From a virus: a stretch of DNA of 28,107 bases. This document shows, piece after piece, positions 1 through 10,600 of this stretch (positions within the stretch are counted from its first letter, which is position 1; every line of letters begins with the position of its first letter). The position numbers and the translations under genes were made by a program. Under the pieces are notes generated by a model. It was not told the DNA's origin and ran no database searches. It saw only the letters and a list, made by a program, of their open reading frames with translations. The stretch lies in the IMG/VR virus record IMGVR_UViG_3300047548_000533, positions 1 through 28,107 of that record. One strand, given 5' to 3'.

Positions 1-1749
1 AGCAACCAGAGCCTGTTTCAAGACTATGATTTTGATGGCTCTAACATGTCTGTGTTGCTTGATATCCTTAGCTATAACACTTACTTGAACACTTTCTACT
101 TGAATATGGTTGCTTCTGAGATGTTTATGGATTCTGCACAGCTCAGAAACAGTGTTATATCAATAGCTAAAGCTCTCAATTACACGCCTAGATCAGCGAA
201 GTCATCGAGAGCTATAGTTAACTTAACTTTTGCACAGTCTAATTTAACTACATTTGAGATCCCAGAAAGTACACGCTTCACGGGTAAAAACTCAAACGGG
301 TCTTACACTTTCGTGACTAACGAGACTCTAACACTATATCCGTCAAATAACGTGTTTACAGCCGCTAATGTAAGTATCTATGAAGGAGTCATAGCGCAAG
401 ACACTTTCGTGTATAATTCTTCACTCGAGGGGCAGCGATTCATACTGACTAACGAATTGATTGATACTGACTCAATACTAGTCGGTGTCACTGAAGACAA
501 TGGTCTGACGCCATTGTCTTACACCAAGTCTACTAGCTTGTTTGGGTTGAACGCTAATTCACAAGTGTATTTTGTTCAAGCTACAGAAGATACTAAGTAT
601 GAAATTGTTTTTGGTGACGGTACTTTTGGTAGGAGACCAAAGAATGGCGCGATCATAACCGCTAACTACAGAGTGACTTCTGGAAACGTTGCTAATAAAT
701 GTACGTCTTTCATACTAGACGACAATTTAGGGTCTTATAACGGATATGGTTCAGCTATCATACCAAGCATTACTGTTGCTTCTACTTCTTTTGGTGGTGC
801 TGAAGCAGAAAGCATCGAAGAGATTCGTTACAGAGCGCCGAGAAATTTTCAAACTCAAGAACGTGCCATCACGACTGAGGATTTTCGTAACTTAGTACTT
901 CAAAATTACCAATATATTAAGACAGCACATGTGTATGGTGGTGAAACTGCCACTGGTACACCACAGTTTGGTAAAGTATTCATAGCACCGGCAACTTTTA
1001 CGGGTGAGTTTTTATCAGATGCTGAGAAAGAAGAGATTGAGTCTTATTTATCTGAAAAATGTACACTTGGTATAACACCAGTAGTGGTCAATCCAGATTA
1101 TCTTTATTTGTTAGTGGATGTCACTTGCAAATACGATGCTAATCAGACTACACTATCACCTTCTGATGTCTCTACTATTGTCAAAAACGCTATAACTACG
1201 TTTAATCAAAATGAACTAAACGACTTTAATAAAGAGTTTAGATTTTCACGATTTGAATCTGCTATAAATGCGGCTGACACTAGTATTTCAAGTAACGAGA
1301 CAAAAGTAACTCTTAAAAAAATAGTTAATGTAGTAGAAAACACACTAGTAACTATAGCAGTTCAATTTCGTAATACCATAACACCGGGTTCTTTTTCATC
1401 AAGCGAATTTATCTCAAATGGTAGACGCTATTCATACACCGATTATAATCCAAATGCTAACACATTTCAAGTCACACAAACTTCAGGTAATATCGTAGTC
1501 ACGAACACTTCACGTGTTGTTTATTTAAAAGATGTTACCGTTCCTGGTATACAAACTTATCAAAATGCTGGATCCATAGACTACATCACTGGAACAGTTT
1601 CACTAAACCAAATAAATATATTTGATAAAGTAAATGAAAACGGCATTATTTTCTATAGTAAACCAGCATCACCAGATGTAAGTTCTAGTAAAAATGATGT
1701 AATAGTCATTGATTTATCTAACATTAATATTACGGTGAAAACTACCTGA
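1..1749 (+). CDS. gp6: Baseplate wedge protein, T4 gp6-like (5' end outside window)
   Basis: Baseplate wedge subunit related to T4 gp6 and P2 gpJ, which form the inner ring and dimer core of the contractile-tail baseplate. The reading frame is open from base 1. The first visible codons (SNQSLFQDYDFDGSN) continue directly into the conserved NMSVLLDILSYNTYLNTFY segment, so the ATG at 46 is internal and the gene begins before the window. Visible protein is about 582 residues; T4 gp6 is about 660. Family-like landmarks are the DSAQLRNSVISIAKALNY region near the N-terminus, a FGDGTFGRRP turn about one third in, and a Baseplate_J-type stretch around TTEDFRNLVLQNYQYIKTAHVYG (split here only for identification; centred near base 900). 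The stop codon overlaps the next start (TGATG), so the two are probably translationally coupled. Family assignment is by recognition of these motifs. Confidence 0.85.
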   Translation, partial: SNQSLFQDYDFDGSNMSVLLDILSYNTYLNTFYLNMVASEMFMDSAQLRNSVISIAKALNYTPRSAKSSRAIVNLTFAQSNLTTFEIPESTRFTGKNSNGSYTFVTNETLTLYPSNNVFTAANVSIYEGVIAQDTFVYNSSLEGQRFILTNELIDTDSILVGVTEDNGLTPLSYTKSTSLFGLNANSQVYFVQATEDTKYEIVFGDGTFGRRPKNGAIITANYRVTSGNVANKCTSFILDDNLGSYNGYGSAIIPSITVASTSFGGAEAESIEEIRYRAPRNFQTQERAITTEDFRNLVLQNYQYIKTAHVYGGETATGTPQFGKVFIAPATFTGEFLSDAEKEEIESYLSEKCTLGITPVVVNPDYLYLLVDVTCKYDANQTTLSPSDVSTIVKNAITTFNQNELNDFNKEFRFSRFESAINAADTSISSNETKVTLKKIVNVVENTLVTIAVQFRNTITPGSFSSSEFISNGRRYSYTDYNPNANTFQVTQTSGNIVVTNTSRVVYLKDVTVPGIQTYQNAGSIDYITGTVSLNQINIFDKVNENGIIFYSKPASPDVSSSKNDVIVIDLSNINITVKTT

Positions 1750-3983
1750 TGTCTATAGAAAAGTACGTATCACCTTTCATAGCTAGGCAGTTCCCGTCAT
1801 TCTACAACGACGAGGGACCAAATTTCATAGCGTTCGTAAAAGCTTATTACGAATGGATGGAGTCTACCGGTAAACCCATCGGTGAAGCGAGGTCTCTACT
1901 TGAGTATCTTGACATAGACACTACGTCAGATACGTTTATAAAGTACTTCAAGAATACACTTATCAATTCACTACCAGAGTCAGTGGTGATTGATAAAACT
2001 TTACTGATGAAACATGTTTTAGAATTATATCGTTCTAAGGGTACTAAACGTGCTTATGAGTTATTGTTTAGACTTGTGTATGGTGAAGACATAGAACTTT
2101 ATATACCCAGTGAATATATATTTAAGCCTTCCGACAATACATGGAGAGTTCCCACTTATCTTGAAACTACTGGGCATCCTAAATTATCTTTATTAATAGG
2201 TACCAAAATAAGAAATAATGCTGGTGCTTCTGCTATAGTTGAATCTGTAGATAAAAAAATAGTAAGTGGTAGGACTATAAACATTCTTACTATCACTAAT
2301 GTTTCTGGTGATTTCAAACGCGGAGATAGAATTTATCAATCTATTTCTAATGACGTTACTTCTATAGATGGTCCAATAATCATTGGATCATTAAATGCTA
2401 TAGCTATAACAAGTGGCGGCACTGATTACACCAAAGGAGAAATATTAGACGTTCTCGGTAATGGTATACAGGGTAAAGCTAGAGTTGTTTCCGTAGCTGA
2501 TCAGTTTAATGGCGCTATAAATTTCTTACTATTAAATGGTGGTACTGGGTTTTCTACTAATGCTACCGTTACAGTAAAGCAGACTCTTAATTTAGATATA
2601 GTAGATACGGTTGGTGTTTTTTCAAATGGTCAAGTCTTAGTAGACACAACGACTAATGCTAATGGCACTATAGTATTTGCTAATAGTTCTTTTATAAGAA
2701 TAATCGACCGAAGCACGACTCTATCATTTAGTGTTGGTAACCAAGTCAACACATCTAGTGGTTCAGCTACCATAGATAGAATAACCGGCGGTACCGGTTC
2801 CGGTGCTTCTTTTAAAGTCGGTGGCATAGTAGATAAAGAACTGCTTAACTTAAACACTGACTATATAAATGATTACTCTGGTTTAAACTTAGACAGAGTG
2901 TCAAATACCTTACTACTTGAATTAACTTCTGTTACAGGTACATTTAACGCGGGTGACACAATCAATAGCACTGCAAACGTCTTGATGCTTGAGGGTAATA
3001 AGTTATCTGCTAACAACGTAGCTAACGGTGAGTCATTCTCAAACTCTTCATTAGGTATATCAGGATTATACGTGTATCGAGCCGATGTCAGCCACGCTTG
3101 GGTCACTTCATCGACTGACTCAGATCTTGATAATGCAAACATAGTTGCTGGAGTCATACTAGTAAGTAACACCAACTCATCTGTGTTAGAATTAGTAAGA
3201 ACACCAACTAAGCAGACTATAACTGGTAATGCTACTATAGATACAGTTACCGGAAGTAATGTCACGCTATCAAGCGTCAACGGGTACTTTGTTCCAACAA
3301 AGACTGTGACGTCTAACTCCGGTGCTACGGGAAATGTATCAGTAGTGACTCGCTTAACTGATTGGAATTTTCCCAAGAGCGCTTTCAATCCGACTAATTT
3401 AGACTCCACTATTGAGTCTGCTTTAACTTATACAGTCTTTGAAGTCGGTACGATATCATTTTTGTCATCTATAAACCCTGGATCACAATACACTTCTAAA
3501 GTGTACATAGACGTCATTGAACCAAACGTAGCTGCGTTGAATATAACTGACGCATTTGGCAACATCAAGGGTCATAATGCTGTAGTTGATTCAAAGATAG
3601 TCGGTGGTAACGGAATTATATCTTCAGTACAAATAATCAACTCTGGATATGGTTACTTAGATGGAGAAACAGTTATTCTTAGCAACAGTAATAATGCAAC
3701 TATAGTCGAAGGATCTACTATAGTTGGCATGCCTGGTCTTGGCGAGGGAAGGTGGCTAAATAGAAAGAGCTTTGCTAGTGATGAGATGAAGTTACAAGAT
3801 AGTCTTTTTTATCAAGATTTTTCTTATCAAATTATAGCAGAAAAAATGTTATCAATGTATGAAAACATTGTTAGAAACTTAATACATCCAACTGGAATAG
3901 CGTTATATGGAAGATACAGACTGAATGATGAGATTCTTGATGATACATCTAGCTTCGTTGAGTCTTCTATCTCTCAAAATTAG
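1749..3983 (+). CDS. Baseplate wedge/structural protein in the gp7 position, gpI-like N-terminus
   Basis: A 744-residue virion protein lying between gp6-like and gp8-like genes, the slot occupied by gene 7 in T4. The first 130 residues are helical and contain FVKAYYEWMESTGKP and LELYRSKGTKRAYELLFRLV. The second resembles the 'KGT..al..l' signature of P2 gpI-type baseplate proteins, which are the structural counterpart of the gp7 core. The middle (about 150-640) is beta-rich and Asn/Ser/Thr-rich, with units such as ITSGGTDYTKGEILDVLG and LLNGGTGFSTNATVTV that recur in the next gene. From about residue 665 the protein returns to a conserved helical end (GEGRWLNRKSF, YQDFSYQIIAEKML, LIHPTGIALYGRYRLN), a tail I know from many phage structural proteins. 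It starts by 1-nt overlap with the upstream stop. The gp7 equivalence is inference from position and N-terminal motif; a structural role is much safer. Confidence 0.7.
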   Translation: MSIEKYVSPFIARQFPSFYNDEGPNFIAFVKAYYEWMESTGKPIGEARSLLEYLDIDTTSDTFIKYFKNTLINSLPESVVIDKTLLMKHVLELYRSKGTKRAYELLFRLVYGEDIELYIPSEYIFKPSDNTWRVPTYLETTGHPKLSLLIGTKIRNNAGASAIVESVDKKIVSGRTINILTITNVSGDFKRGDRIYQSISNDVTSIDGPIIIGSLNAIAITSGGTDYTKGEILDVLGNGIQGKARVVSVADQFNGAINFLLLNGGTGFSTNATVTVKQTLNLDIVDTVGVFSNGQVLVDTTTNANGTIVFANSSFIRIIDRSTTLSFSVGNQVNTSSGSATIDRITGGTGSGASFKVGGIVDKELLNLNTDYINDYSGLNLDRVSNTLLLELTSVTGTFNAGDTINSTANVLMLEGNKLSANNVANGESFSNSSLGISGLYVYRADVSHAWVTSSTDSDLDNANIVAGVILVSNTNSSVLELVRTPTKQTITGNATIDTVTGSNVTLSSVNGYFVPTKTVTSNSGATGNVSVVTRLTDWNFPKSAFNPTNLDSTIESALTYTVFEVGTISFLSSINPGSQYTSKVYIDVIEPNVAALNITDAFGNIKGHNAVVDSKIVGGNGIISSVQIINSGYGYLDGETVILSNSNNATIVEGSTIVGMPGLGEGRWLNRKSFASDEMKLQDSLFYQDFSYQIIAEKMLSMYENIVRNLIHPTGIALYGRYRLNDEILDDTSSFVESSISQN

Positions 3984-3993
3984 GTAGAGTAAA

Positions 3994-6900
3994 ATGTCAT
4001 CTTTGCTTACAATAAATCACTTTGTTAATACTGCTAATAGTTTTATTCAAGATATAAAAAGTAGCTCAAACACACACTATGTGTTTGCAGCTAGACACTT
4101 TCCATGGGTAAATGCTAATGGTGTAAATGATGACTCTGCAATAGGAAATGTTAGCACATCAGTCGCACAGACTGAGCATGATGTTTATAATGAGATTTTA
4201 TATGGTAAACTTATTCAATCTACTGATGTTAGTCATGTAGTTCCAAGGTACAACTGGACTTCTAACACAGTGTACCCAGCATATGATCAAAATGATACTG
4301 CTCTGTATACAAAACAATTTTTTGTTGTTACTTCAGGAGCTGGTGATGAGTATAATGTTTATAAGTGTCTTTATAATAACGGTAACACAGCTAGCACTAT
4401 AAAACCATCACTTCAAATAACTTCTGGTACTTTTGAGACTGGTGATGGCTATGTGTGGAAGTACATGTACACCATAGATGCGACTTCTAACACAAAGTTT
4501 ACTACTACAAACTTTATACCGGTAGTAGCTAACACACAAGTACAATCTAACACTATACCAGGAACAATAGATGTTATAAAGATTGCCAATGGAGGAACTA
4601 ATTACAATGTTTATGAGATTGGACAAGTACAAGCTATCATAGATAGAAATAACATCAAGATATCTTCTAACTCTTCTTCTTTTAATAATTACTATACTAA
4701 CTCATCAATATACTTAAAGACTGGGTTTGGTTCTGGTCAAGTAAGAGAAATTTCTAGTTATAATGGTACTTCTAAAGTAGCTACAATAGCTGATCCAATT
4801 GATTTATATGTAAGATATGATTTAGTAAACACTTCTTTCATTGCTGGTGGTGGCGCAGTCGGTGAAAAAATGGAACAAGTCATAGATAATATTGATTTTC
4901 TTTATAGAGTTGGTTATGTAAATCCTAACTCTAATGTAGTGCAAACAGATACTTCTGTGTCAGCTATAGTAGATTCATCAAATACATCTACAATATCTGT
5001 ATCGAGATTCAATAAGAATGTAAATTTTAATAATATTTTACCACTAAGAGATACTTCTGATACAGGAACAGCTACAGCATCTATACAAGTAAATACTAGT
5101 AATTCTAGTGGTTTATCGGTTGGAGTCGTGCTTACTAATGGAACCGGCTATACATCAAACACGACTGTGACTATAACTAGTGTCACTGGTACGGGCGGAG
5201 TAGCTAATGCACAAGCTAACTCGACTGGTAAGATCACGACTATAAACATAGCTAATTCGGGTAATGCTTATGCTACAATACCAACAGTAGTTGTCGGTGC
5301 ACCGACTGCACAGACTTTTAACGCTAACACAGACGTGACTGCTGGGAGTAATGCTGGTTCAAATAATGTTATATCATTATACACCGCTAATGTTTTTGTA
5401 GTCGGTGACCAAATAACATACTCAGTATCTTCTGGTAACACTGCTATTGGTGGGTTGAGTAGTAACACGACTTATTTTGTTCAATTTGCTAATGCTACAC
5501 ACATAGCTTTATGTCTTACAGCAAACACAAATGATGCTAACAGGATACAACTGACGAAAGGTTTGACTGAGTCCGGTCACATTCTTCAGGGTAAAACAGC
5601 CACTGCCACGATATACCCAGCTAGTTTTGTAGTCACTAACGCAACTGCTACTGCGCTGACCACTTCTTATTCTAACAATGATTTCATTCGTATCGGTGAC
5701 AATGCGAATACTAACATCAGAAGAATAATGACTGTGAATGCTACTACTATAACAGTCAATTACCCATTCAGCAACACGCTGACTAGCAACACGACTTTTA
5801 AAATGAATACAGCGTTAGAACCATCTTCAATAACCACCACTTTTGCTAACGGCATTATCAGTAACAGCAACATCAATTCTAGAAAATTAACTATAGCTAA
5901 TACTAGTGTAGTGGGTGCATCTTTCATTCTTGGTGAACGTGTTGATCTTCTTGATTATGCAAATACTTCTTTAAATGCTAATGGTACCGTTGCTTTTAGT
6001 AACTCTACTACTATTTTCATATCTGGTGTTAACGGCACTTGGACAGCAAATAATAGAATAAAAGGTGCTTCTTCACTCTTAACAGCTAATGTTATGTCAG
6101 TAGATACTAACCCAAATGTGACTATTAAAAATCCTAATGGTACTTTTTTGATAGGCAGAAGAGTAGATTTTAGAGACAGTACCACTAATACTGGTATAGC
6201 TTTAATCAATGATATAATCAATTTATCACAAGATGTAGTCGAGTATGAGATAGGACCAACAATAAAAATAACTGGTGATGGTAATGGTGCTATAGCTGTA
6301 GCTTCTGTTAATACTTCTATTGGCGCTGGAAATACAATTAATAAGATCACAGTAATTAATGCTGGTAATAATTACACAGAAGCTAATGTAACAATATATG
6401 CTAATACTTCTTATGGCAGTAACGCTGTAGCTAATGCTATCATATCTCCTCTACTTGGACATGGTGCTGATCCTGTTCATGAACTTGGTGCTAGATACGT
6501 AAGCATTGATGTTAAGTTTGACACAGCATCAAATGAATCTTGGTATTTTCCTACTATTGTTACTGCTAGAAAATTTGGTATCATAAAAAATCCAACATTT
6601 GCTAATGTTAATTTTACACTGACTAACTTTGATAGAGTAAGATTGACTACAAATAATATAAGTGGATGGACTAACGGCGAAATAGTAGTACAAGGATCTT
6701 CAAACGCCGCTGGTGTAGTCACTACTAGTAATTCTACAACATTAGAATTAAAAAATGTTAAGGGCACATTTGTAAATACCGCAAATGTTCAGTCTACAAT
6801 ATATGGTTACTCTTCTGATAAGACAGCTAATGTTACTGCAGTATCTGTATTAAGATTTTTTGCTAATGATGTAGCTACACAAGAAAATGGAGCTAATGGT

Positions 6901-7620
6901 ATTATTATAACTGGTGCTAATTCATCTAATACAGAAGTTTACATGACTCATGTTAGTGGAAAAATGGTTAATGGTTCCATTATAAGCACGTCTTCAAACG
7001 CATATGCGACCATCAATAGCATAAGTTCTTTTGATAAGACTAAGAATCTTTCTACTACCTTTGGCAAAAGATTCAATCAGACTTCAAGAATAACACTTGC
7101 TTCAAACACAGGTAGTTATATTGATGATGAATATGTAACACAAACTGGCACTGGAGCTAGAGGAAGAATCTTAAGTGACGTTAGTGATTTAGATTTAGTC
7201 ATAAATAACTTAACCGGTTCTTTTGCAATAGGTGATAATTTATATAATTTAGCAAACACAGCTAATGCTAAAATAACATTTGCAAACAGTACTTACTTAA
7301 AACTAACAAACGTTTCTAATACTTCTGCGTTTGTTGTTTCTTCTAATGTGAGCAATGGCTTAGGAGCTTCTGCAAACGTAGGCAATGTTCATACAGTAAT
7401 CATAGTAAGTGATGTGACTAAAACAGTAAACTTTTCATCCTCAAACTCAAGCCAAACAATTATAGGTGCTAATTCGGCCGCTAATGGTGTTCCATTATCA
7501 GTAACTATACCGGATCTTGTAAGAGAAACAGGCAAAGTATTGTATTTAGAAACTTCAAATACTGTTGTTACTCGAGAAATAAATAGCACAGAAGAAATCA
7601 GACTAGTACTAAAGTTCTAA
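3994..7620 (+). CDS. gp8: Baseplate wedge protein, gp8-like, with very large internal insertion
   Basis: T4 gp8 is a 334-residue wedge subunit. This protein has 1208 residues but both ends of the family are recognisable. N-terminal gp8 features are HYVFAARHFPW (about 28-38), the YNEILYGKLIQSTDVSHVVP and PRYNWTSNTVYPAYD segments, and EYNVYKCLYNNGNTASTIKP followed by DGYVWKYMYTI (to about 165). The C-terminal gp8 signature GHGADPVHELGARYV begins at residue 822 and is followed by FPTIVTARKFGIIKNP. Between them lie roughly 650 residues of beta-rich, Asn/Thr/Ser-rich sequence with repeated 'NGGTNY', 'NGTGYTSN' and 'NAGNNYTE' units. A further 320 residues of similar material follow the gp8 end. A ribosome site (GGTAGAG) precedes the ATG. 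Several same-length antisense frames here are by-products of the biased composition. The insertion is a direct observation; its role (outer baseplate shell or fibre docking) is unknown. Confidence 0.75.
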   Translation: MSSLLTINHFVNTANSFIQDIKSSSNTHYVFAARHFPWVNANGVNDDSAIGNVSTSVAQTEHDVYNEILYGKLIQSTDVSHVVPRYNWTSNTVYPAYDQNDTALYTKQFFVVTSGAGDEYNVYKCLYNNGNTASTIKPSLQITSGTFETGDGYVWKYMYTIDATSNTKFTTTNFIPVVANTQVQSNTIPGTIDVIKIANGGTNYNVYEIGQVQAIIDRNNIKISSNSSSFNNYYTNSSIYLKTGFGSGQVREISSYNGTSKVATIADPIDLYVRYDLVNTSFIAGGGAVGEKMEQVIDNIDFLYRVGYVNPNSNVVQTDTSVSAIVDSSNTSTISVSRFNKNVNFNNILPLRDTSDTGTATASIQVNTSNSSGLSVGVVLTNGTGYTSNTTVTITSVTGTGGVANAQANSTGKITTINIANSGNAYATIPTVVVGAPTAQTFNANTDVTAGSNAGSNNVISLYTANVFVVGDQITYSVSSGNTAIGGLSSNTTYFVQFANATHIALCLTANTNDANRIQLTKGLTESGHILQGKTATATIYPASFVVTNATATALTTSYSNNDFIRIGDNANTNIRRIMTVNATTITVNYPFSNTLTSNTTFKMNTALEPSSITTTFANGIISNSNINSRKLTIANTSVVGASFILGERVDLLDYANTSLNANGTVAFSNSTTIFISGVNGTWTANNRIKGASSLLTANVMSVDTNPNVTIKNPNGTFLIGRRVDFRDSTTNTGIALINDIINLSQDVVEYEIGPTIKITGDGNGAIAVASVNTSIGAGNTINKITVINAGNNYTEANVTIYANTSYGSNAVANAIISPLLGHGADPVHELGARYVSIDVKFDTASNESWYFPTIVTARKFGIIKNPTFANVNFTLTNFDRVRLTTNNISGWTNGEIVVQGSSNAAGVVTTSNSTTLELKNVKGTFVNTANVQSTIYGYSSDKTANVTAVSVLRFFANDVATQENGANGIIITGANSSNTEVYMTHVSGKMVNGSIISTSSNAYATINSISSFDKTKNLSTTFGKRFNQTSRITLASNTGSYIDDEYVTQTGTGARGRILSDVSDLDLVINNLTGSFAIGDNLYNLANTANAKITFANSTYLKLTNVSNTSAFVVSSNVSNGLGASANVGNVHTVIIVSDVTKTVNFSSSNSSQTIIGANSAANGVPLSVTIPDLVRETGKVLYLETSNTVVTREINSTEEIRLVLKF

Positions 7621-7638
7621 TCAAAGGGTCTATACAGA

Positions 7639-10600
7639 ATGCCTTTAGAAACTAATTTTAACGCGGCTCCATATTTTGATGATTATGATCAAGCTGACAA
7701 TTATTACAAGATCCTTTTTAAGCCAAGCACGGCTGTTCAGGCTAGAGAACTTACTCAGATCCAGAGCATAATACAGGATCAAGTAGATAAGTTTGGTCGA
7801 CACATATTCAAAGACGGATCTATAGTAGAAGGTTGCACAGTATCATATGATTCACAATATGAGTACGTAAAGCTTCAAGACTTAGACACCAGTGGCACAG
7901 TCATCAATGTTAAAGATTATATTGGTAATAAACTAGTAAACATTGCTAACTTACAAGCTATCATTATAAATTCTGTCGCTGGTCTAGAAGCTAATGATCC
8001 TGACCTAAACACAGTCTACATCAGATACTTGAACTCTGCTCTGTATGCTAACGGTGTACAACAAAAAACTTTTGACGCCGGTGAAGATGTATTCATTAGG
8101 ACAACTACAGATACAAATGTAGCTAACGTAATTGTAGCTAGTGCTTCTTACTCGCCTATTGGTAAAGGATATGCTGTATCAGTTAACGAAGGTGTGATAT
8201 TCAAGAGTGGATACTTTGTGCGAGTAGCGCCACAAACCACTATAGTATCAAAGTATGACACTAATCCACAGAATAAAGCTATTGGGTTTGAACTTGCGGA
8301 ATCAATAGTTACGGCAGATACTGACGAGAATCTTTATGATAATGCTATAGGTTCACCAAATTTTAACGCTCCAGGTGCTAGCAGACTCAAACTATCCGCG
8401 ACGCTAGTTTCTAGAGTCAGTGAGAACACTTCGACAAACTCAGCTACTTCAAACACTAATAACTTTTTCTCTATTGTTAACTTCAGAGATGGTCTACCTG
8501 CAATCATTAACACCGATCCTCAATATGCTAAAATCGGTGCTGAGATGGCTAAAAGAACTTATGAAGAGAGCGGCAACTACATTGTAGATCCATTTGAACT
8601 ATCAGTTTCTGCTAACACGACTAACGCAAACAACTTGGTGCTTGAAGTAGACAAGGGTCTTGGTTACGTCTATGGTTACAGAGTAGAATTCTCTGATAAG
8701 AACAGAGTAGACATAAGAAAAGGCACTGATAGTGTTTACTTCCCAAATCAGATAGTAACAGCAAACTACGGTAACTACGTATACGTCAAAGAACTATGTG
8801 GTCCGTTTGATATCTTTAATTTAGATGAAGTTGAATTATATTATAACGGCAACGCCGGTTCATTGCACGTTACAAATAATGATTATGCTAGTGCTTCAGC
8901 ACCGACTACAAAGATCGGTACTGCTAGAGTAAGAACTATAGAATATTACAGTGGAACACCAGGTACCCCTGACGCTCAGTATAAAATGTATCTGTTTGAT
9001 ATCAAGATCACAGAAGGCAATCGTTCTTTCGCCGACACGCGTGTCATATACGCCACGGACGGCAGTTCTGTAAAAGCTTTTGCCGATCCAGTACTAGTGA
9101 GCGGAGAAGCTGTCTTGCGTGAGACTGCTAACCGTGACATGGTCTTTAGCTTGGGTAAGAATGCTGTAAAGACTATCAATACTACACCAACTTCTTTTAC
9201 CTATAGGACTAGTACTACTAGAACTTTTCAAGCAAATGGTTCTGCTAGCATCACACCACCGACTTCACATCCAGGCGGCACAGATAAGATAGCACTCACT
9301 GGATCTCTATCTGAGGGTAACGAATCTACTTTCATTGTAGTGCCTAACACCGCTTCCAGAGCAGCAAATGCTACGGGCACAGTCACTGTTACTCCTGGTT
9401 CAAACGTTGTTACCGGTTCTGGAACTTCATTTACAACCGAATTTGCGGTTGGTGATTATGTTTATGTAGCAAATGCTACTGCAGTTACATATAATATACG
9501 TCGTGTAACATCAATAACAAATACAACTTACATGACAGTCGCAAATACATTTAGTAATGCCTTGAGTTCTAATGCTTATGCTCGTTATTTCCCAGCTGGT
9601 ATACCAATCAGTTTTTCACGTGAAGATTCAGCTAACGTCACCATAGCTAGTGATGGTTTATCAGGAACACTTAATCTTGGTGTAAATCTTGGTAATACAT
9701 TTGTAGCTACTATTTATTATGACGTCTTTAGAGATCAAGCTACTCAAGCTGCTAAAGTAGTTAATAAAAATAGATATGTAAAGATAGCTGCAAACACGCA
9801 TCCAAGCAAAAATGTTGGTCCATGGTCTCTCGGTATATCTGATGTGATCAAAATAAGAGCTGTGCATCAGGGCATAACGTATGCTAATACTAACCCAAAT
9901 TATGCAGATAAATTTATACTCGATAATGGTCAAAGAGATGGGCATTATGGTTTAGCATCAATTAGCTTAAAACCTGGCGCCGGGCATACAGTGGGTGCTA
10001 ACGATTTATTTTTGATTGAATTAGATCATTTGACTCCAGATTATTCTGGTGGAATAGGTTACTTTTCTATCAATTCATACCAAATAGATGATGCAAATAC
10101 TTCTAATACTACAGCTATTCAAACTGCGCAAATCCCGGTATTCACGTCTAGTACTGGTGCATCACTAGATCTTCGTGATTGTATTGATTTTAGACCATAT
10201 GCTAATAATACAGCAAATAGTGCTACAATAATAGCTGATGCTACAGTTAACCCAAGTACTTCTTTAGTATTAAAGATAGACAGTGATGGTGCTTATTCCA
10301 TAAAAGCAGATTCTAACTTCAATACTGCTTTTTCTTACTACTTGGGTAGAAAAGATAAAGTTGCTCTGTCATCAGAGGGCAGAATAAATGTAATTGAGGG
10401 TGCCCCATCCCCAACGCCAAGTGCACCACGAGACATAGATGGTTCTATGACTCTGGGTGTGTTGACTATCCCACCATATCCTTCACTATCACAAGAAGAT
10501 GTAAAAACTTTCAACAGACCAGAATACGGTGTGTCTATCGATCTTCAACAATATCGTCGTTACACCATGCGTGACATTGGAGTACTAGATAATCGATTTG

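Noticed and set aside
46-48. ATG at 46 as the true start of the gp6-like gene
   Set aside because: Fifteen upstream codons in the same frame are open and read as conserved gp6 sequence, so the gene starts before the window.
2630-3409. Antisense frames of 75 and 178 codons inside the gp7-position gene
   Set aside because: They mirror a well-supported sense gene, have no ribosome site or recognisable motif, and their hydrophobic Val/Leu/Thr-rich products are what reverse reading of Asn/Thr/Ser-rich genes gives.
5955-6767. Antisense frames of 131 and 96 codons in the gp8-like gene
   Set aside because: Same compositional shadow effect; the sense strand carries the conserved gp8 signature in this very stretch.
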